Assembly: GCA_026745465.1 (NCBI GenBank)
Contig: JACYXH010000100.1
Span: 1,129,501 to 1,193,500 of the forward strand
Source: Lota lota
Taxonomy: Eukaryota > Chordata > Actinopteri > Gadiformes > Lotidae
Direction of reading: 5' to 3'
Length of the DNA: 64,000 nucleotides
Every line of letters begins with the position of its first letter. The first letter of the stretch is position 1. Shown here one piece after another: positions 35,655 through 64,000 of the stretch. The notes under the pieces were generated by a model. It worked only from the letters and a program-made list of their open reading frames with translations. It searched no databases and was not told where the DNA came from. Position numbers and translations under genes: made by a program.

Positions 35655-37306
35655 TCTGTGTGTTTGAGTAGAGAGCAGGGGTTTTGCTCTAAGCGTGCAC
35701 AGAGACACTCACCTAAAATACAAACACTCAATTCAGTATGGTCCATTTCTTTGGAGGTCTTTACTGGCGATTGAGGGAGTTTCTCCGCTGACCATTAGGC
35801 TATGGTTTGTGGCCTACTAGCCCTTAACCCGACCGCAACGTTATACAGCTAATCTTTATCAAGAATACTGTATACCGTTATCTGAAAAGCGAATGACCTC
35901 CCAGATGAAGTACATATAATAAATATGCTATTTTACCTAATGGTTAGTGTCGTCCAACCGACCAATCCTTGACCACTGTGCTTTAACCTAGATTAACGTA
36001 AATCTATTAAAATCGACCTGCTGTGGAGTGACTCGTAATGCGCAATTCTATTTTGGCTTACAAACTTTACATTCACCGTTTAAGCAAGTCCGGCGTCAAT
36101 CAAATGCATATCATTCCGCGTCTCTTATATTGTATTTGCCAAATCCACAATTTCAAAGATATGCAATTTTCTCAGAGAAGATAGCAAAGTTTAGCCCTGG
36201 CTAGGAAGCTAGCTATCCCTCAGAATTGGCGTAAATTCAGTTAGGCGCCATCTTTAAGAAAAAGACGCACCATCTTTAGTTTGATCGACGCTATTCATTT
36301 CATGTTTCGTTTATGTTTATTTCGATGTATCCAGTCAACAGCTTACCAACTGACGAAAGTTGATGGTTGCAATGAAAATATTTAAGCTTGAGCCAACGAA
36401 AGAGCAGTTTTAGTAGCTAGCTGAAGCGATCGATTGTGTAGCTCAGCTGATCTGATCCTGGTTGCCAGATTTGATGCAGACTTCACCATACAACCCCTAG
36501 AGACATCATGCAACTAATATGCTCGAAATACATTTTTAGAACATATCAACAAAAAATATCCCAGTTCAATTGTATAATGCTTTTAACGTTTTTATAGGGT
36601 TTTAGTCAATTTATAAATGATTCTTCATAGTTTAGTAATTACGTGTGTCATGTAAAAATGCAAAACCATTGACACCCATTTCTAAAAGGAGATGTAACAA
36701 AGAAACAACATTATTTTAAATGACTAACCCATTGACACGCTTTGATAACTTCCGGACTTTGCAATAAATCCCATTCACCCAACTAACTCGTGGAATGAAT
36801 ATATCCAATCTGGCAATCCTTGAAGTGTCGTCTATTTCCGCCTTGTTGCGCATGAGCGTGAAATGAACATCCTGATTGAGCACAACCAACCCGCCAAATT
36901 CTAAAAGAGGCTGACTGTTAGAGATCCGAATTGGGAATAAAGTAAATTTTTACTCGCCAACATTGTAAACTATTACATTGAAATGCTTTCCCGCTCTATG
37001 AAGAGAACTGAATAAACCAAAAGTTCAAGACGGCGTTGTAAGTTGTTTTCTAAGTAAATGTCATGGCAAGTTGCCATTTATGTTTTGTTTTCATTAACGT
37101 AAGACATCAAAGTGTCAGTTCAGTTAGCATTAGCGTTACGCATTATAATTGAACACCAGCTGATCCCTGTTCTTAGTATGCTGCAAGTGACTTGCTGTAT
37201 TGATGTATGTAAATGCCCGTAGTCTTGCTTATCCAAGCCAAGGGGCTGCTACAACGGTTTTGGTAATATGTGGATATTGTATTTCATCTAGTTGGTCGGA
37301 AAGACA
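35655..37306. promoter_or_regulatory. Divergent promoter region of rsrc2 and kntc1
   Basis: 1.65 kb between divergent start codons. On the minus side a possible untranslated rsrc2 exon ends at 36347 (donor gtaagc), and a YY1-like AAGATGGCGCC lies at about 36244-36254. On the plus side an untranslated kntc1 exon ends at 37037 (donor gtaagt), with an NRF1-like TGCGCATGAGC near 36846. Transcription starts are not resolved. Confidence 0.5.
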
Positions 37307-61967
<24,661 letters not shown>

Positions 61968-62080
61968 GAGTATGAATCTCAATGTACAATTTGATTTACT
62001 TATGCTACGTTAACATTAGTATTTACTAAATAGGCCACATTTACATTTGCACTTAATATTTGTCTGTTATTACCTGTTAA

Positions 62081-62086
62081 AATAAA
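62081..62086 (+). terminator. kntc1: kntc1 polyadenylation signal
   Basis: AATAAA 114 bases after the kntc1 stop codon, in A/T-rich sequence. It is the first canonical signal downstream. A second AATAAA lies near 62703. Confidence 0.7.
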
Positions 62087-64000
62087 GGAATTAATCATAT
62101 TCAATTGCAGTTGTACTGGACATGTTCTTTGGAAATACAGAATTACAAAAATAACAATTAAATTTGTCCAAACATTGAGACTTGTTTATGAAATCACATC
62201 TGAATACTCAGTTGGTTTCCCTGCACACACATCTAGACCAGACATGACATTACCACTATGTAATATGACAATGGAAAGTATTCAAACAAGATGCACCTAG
62301 CCGTATTTCTTGGTTTACACATCCGTGTAAGCCCCACTTATTTATAGCTGAGCATTTACTTAAGAACTCTTAAATGTTGGACACTTCATTACAAATGAAG
62401 TGTCCTATTATACTGTTAGTGTACACGTGTGTGTGTGCCCGTATAAAGGTCCAGGCGGAACCCTGAATGTCCTCAGATATTAGCAACACCCCGCCTGATG
62501 GAGCGGTAGAGACTGACGGGGGTGCTGATGGAGATGCCAATGAGTAACCCACACTCCAGCCCAATAGCAGAACTTTAAACTATCTCCAAATGGGGCCATT
62601 GATAAGAGCAACGAGGAACCTTTTTGTATTGTTTTCTATGTATAGCTACATAGCCCTAAATCCAATTTATGTTTCTGAAACTTTTTCAACTGTTGAATAT
62701 CGAAATAAAGTGTCATGGCAGACCTGAGCTGTTCTGGTAGTTTGTTCCACGTCTGTGTTGTACAACAATTTAAAACTGCTTGAACCTGCTTCATTCAAAC
62801 CCTGGGAACAGTGAGCAGGCCCTGCTCTGCATGTGCATGCAGAGCAGACGTGTATTCTGGTATCTATAGGGAGTCGTTCATCATTACTATAATAAATATA
62901 ATAAATACCTTACGTTGATATACAGTTTGATTGCGTTTAAGTGAAAAAAGTAAAACATGTAGAGCTATCAGTTGACGGTGTTTTTGTTGTGGATGAACTC
63001 AGAACCCTGTTATTGAATGATGCATCATGCTACTGATGCTTAACTTAAACTCAAAGTATTCAATTAAATGTATATAGTAACTGTAAGTGCTAAGTTATTT
63101 ATTAATCATGCATCATGAACAGCACTTACAGTAACAATATAGCAAAACGGACTACCTGTTTTACTTCAGCTCTAGATAATGCACACGTCTATAAGTTCTC
63201 TATATGAACACCAGGAGGCACTAGACAACTGCCACTGATTTCTCATTGACACTGGTTTATACATCTTAACTTAAATGTAAGCCTACTGCAAACCACTAGC
63301 CTACAGTAGACCTATAATATACATTTGAAGTCTGATTTTGTATCTTAAGATGCATATAGTTTTTGACTGCCACCCATTGCATCATCGAGAGTCGTGACAA
63401 CTCATTTGCCATGTCTTCTTGTAGCTATACGCAAACAATCATTTTTTAGATGGCAAAAGGGCTCGTTCACGGTTGGATAGGCGACATTAAGTTATGTAAT
63501 TAATTGGAACATGTGCATGTTTGCTATAGCAGAGGGGGATTCAAACCAATAGAAGAAAACACCCTCAAACGCATCCATCATGGTGATTTGACAGTGAACT
63601 AACAATATGTAATATCCTGCTGCCCACTAAATGGTTTCAACATAGTCTTATCTCAAATGGAACGTATTAGTGGGGCGTGTTTTTTGTTGTTGTAATATTT
63701 CAATTTGTCTCCTGACCCTGCTTTCGGCTAGGCAAACAAAGTGCAGATAATCAGGCCCTTCTGGTGGCCCTCACCTTGTTGATGAAACTGCAGACACTTT
63801 CACTGAGCACAGGCCCCTCTGCCCACCATATGGATGGGCGTGTTGTTCTTGATTGGAACTGATTTGATAAGGACTGAATTTATGACACTTGATTGCACTG
63901 CAGGACGTGAAATATGTGCACAAGATCAATACTCTGTTCTGGAACAATAACACCACTGCCCCGGCTCCCATCTGCCATCATTTAATACAATATTAATAAA
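62087..64000. other. Downstream of kntc1, no firm gene
   Basis: AT-rich and mostly non-coding. Two weak exon-like pieces are discussed in the findings: a short acidic open end at about 62479-62548, and a segment near 63775-63990 with splice-like borders on both strands. Neither joins to anything else in the window. Confidence 0.4.

Overview
The window is vertebrate nuclear DNA. It has many short exons with GT-AG introns, long CA/TG microsatellites, tRNA-derived SINE remnants and vertebrate-type proteins. It is almost certainly from a ray-finned fish. The very long dinucleotide arrays would suit a cod-like (gadiform) genome, but that last step is inference.

Layout from left to right: clip1 (CLIP-170) on the minus strand, coding 18303 down to 457 and running off the left edge so its C-terminal end is missing; zcchc8 (NEXT complex scaffold) on the minus strand, 28566 to 23190; an unrecognised four-exon gene of 395 residues on the plus strand, 28823 to 30598, head-to-head with zcchc8; rsrc2 (SR-like splicing-associated protein) on the minus strand, 35654 to 31532; kntc1 (ROD, of the ROD-Zwilch-ZW10 kinetochore complex) on the plus strand, 37307 to 61967. 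From about 62.1 kb to the right edge I see no firm gene. I rebuilt the exon chains by hand. kntc1 closes in frame over 61 coding exons as 2211 residues, rsrc2 over 10 as 358 and zcchc8 over 14 as 796. The order clip1-zcchc8-rsrc2-kntc1 matches human 12q24.31 as I know it, so this is an old conserved block; the extra 395-residue gene is what does not fit.

The genes are housekeeping-like: microtubule plus-end tracking (clip1), nuclear RNA surveillance (zcchc8), splicing (rsrc2) and the spindle checkpoint (kntc1). The two divergent pairs, zcchc8 with the unknown gene and rsrc2 with kntc1, probably share promoters.

The most interesting signals lie in non-coding DNA: two minor-spliceosome (U12) introns in zcchc8, one of them AT-AC; a repeat array in a clip1 intron that combines six CCAAT boxes with an exact PBX/PREP decamer; and a recurring placement of microsatellites and minisatellites directly on splice junctions, including (TG)n tracts abutting acceptors and tandem copies of a donor site and of an acceptor-like site.
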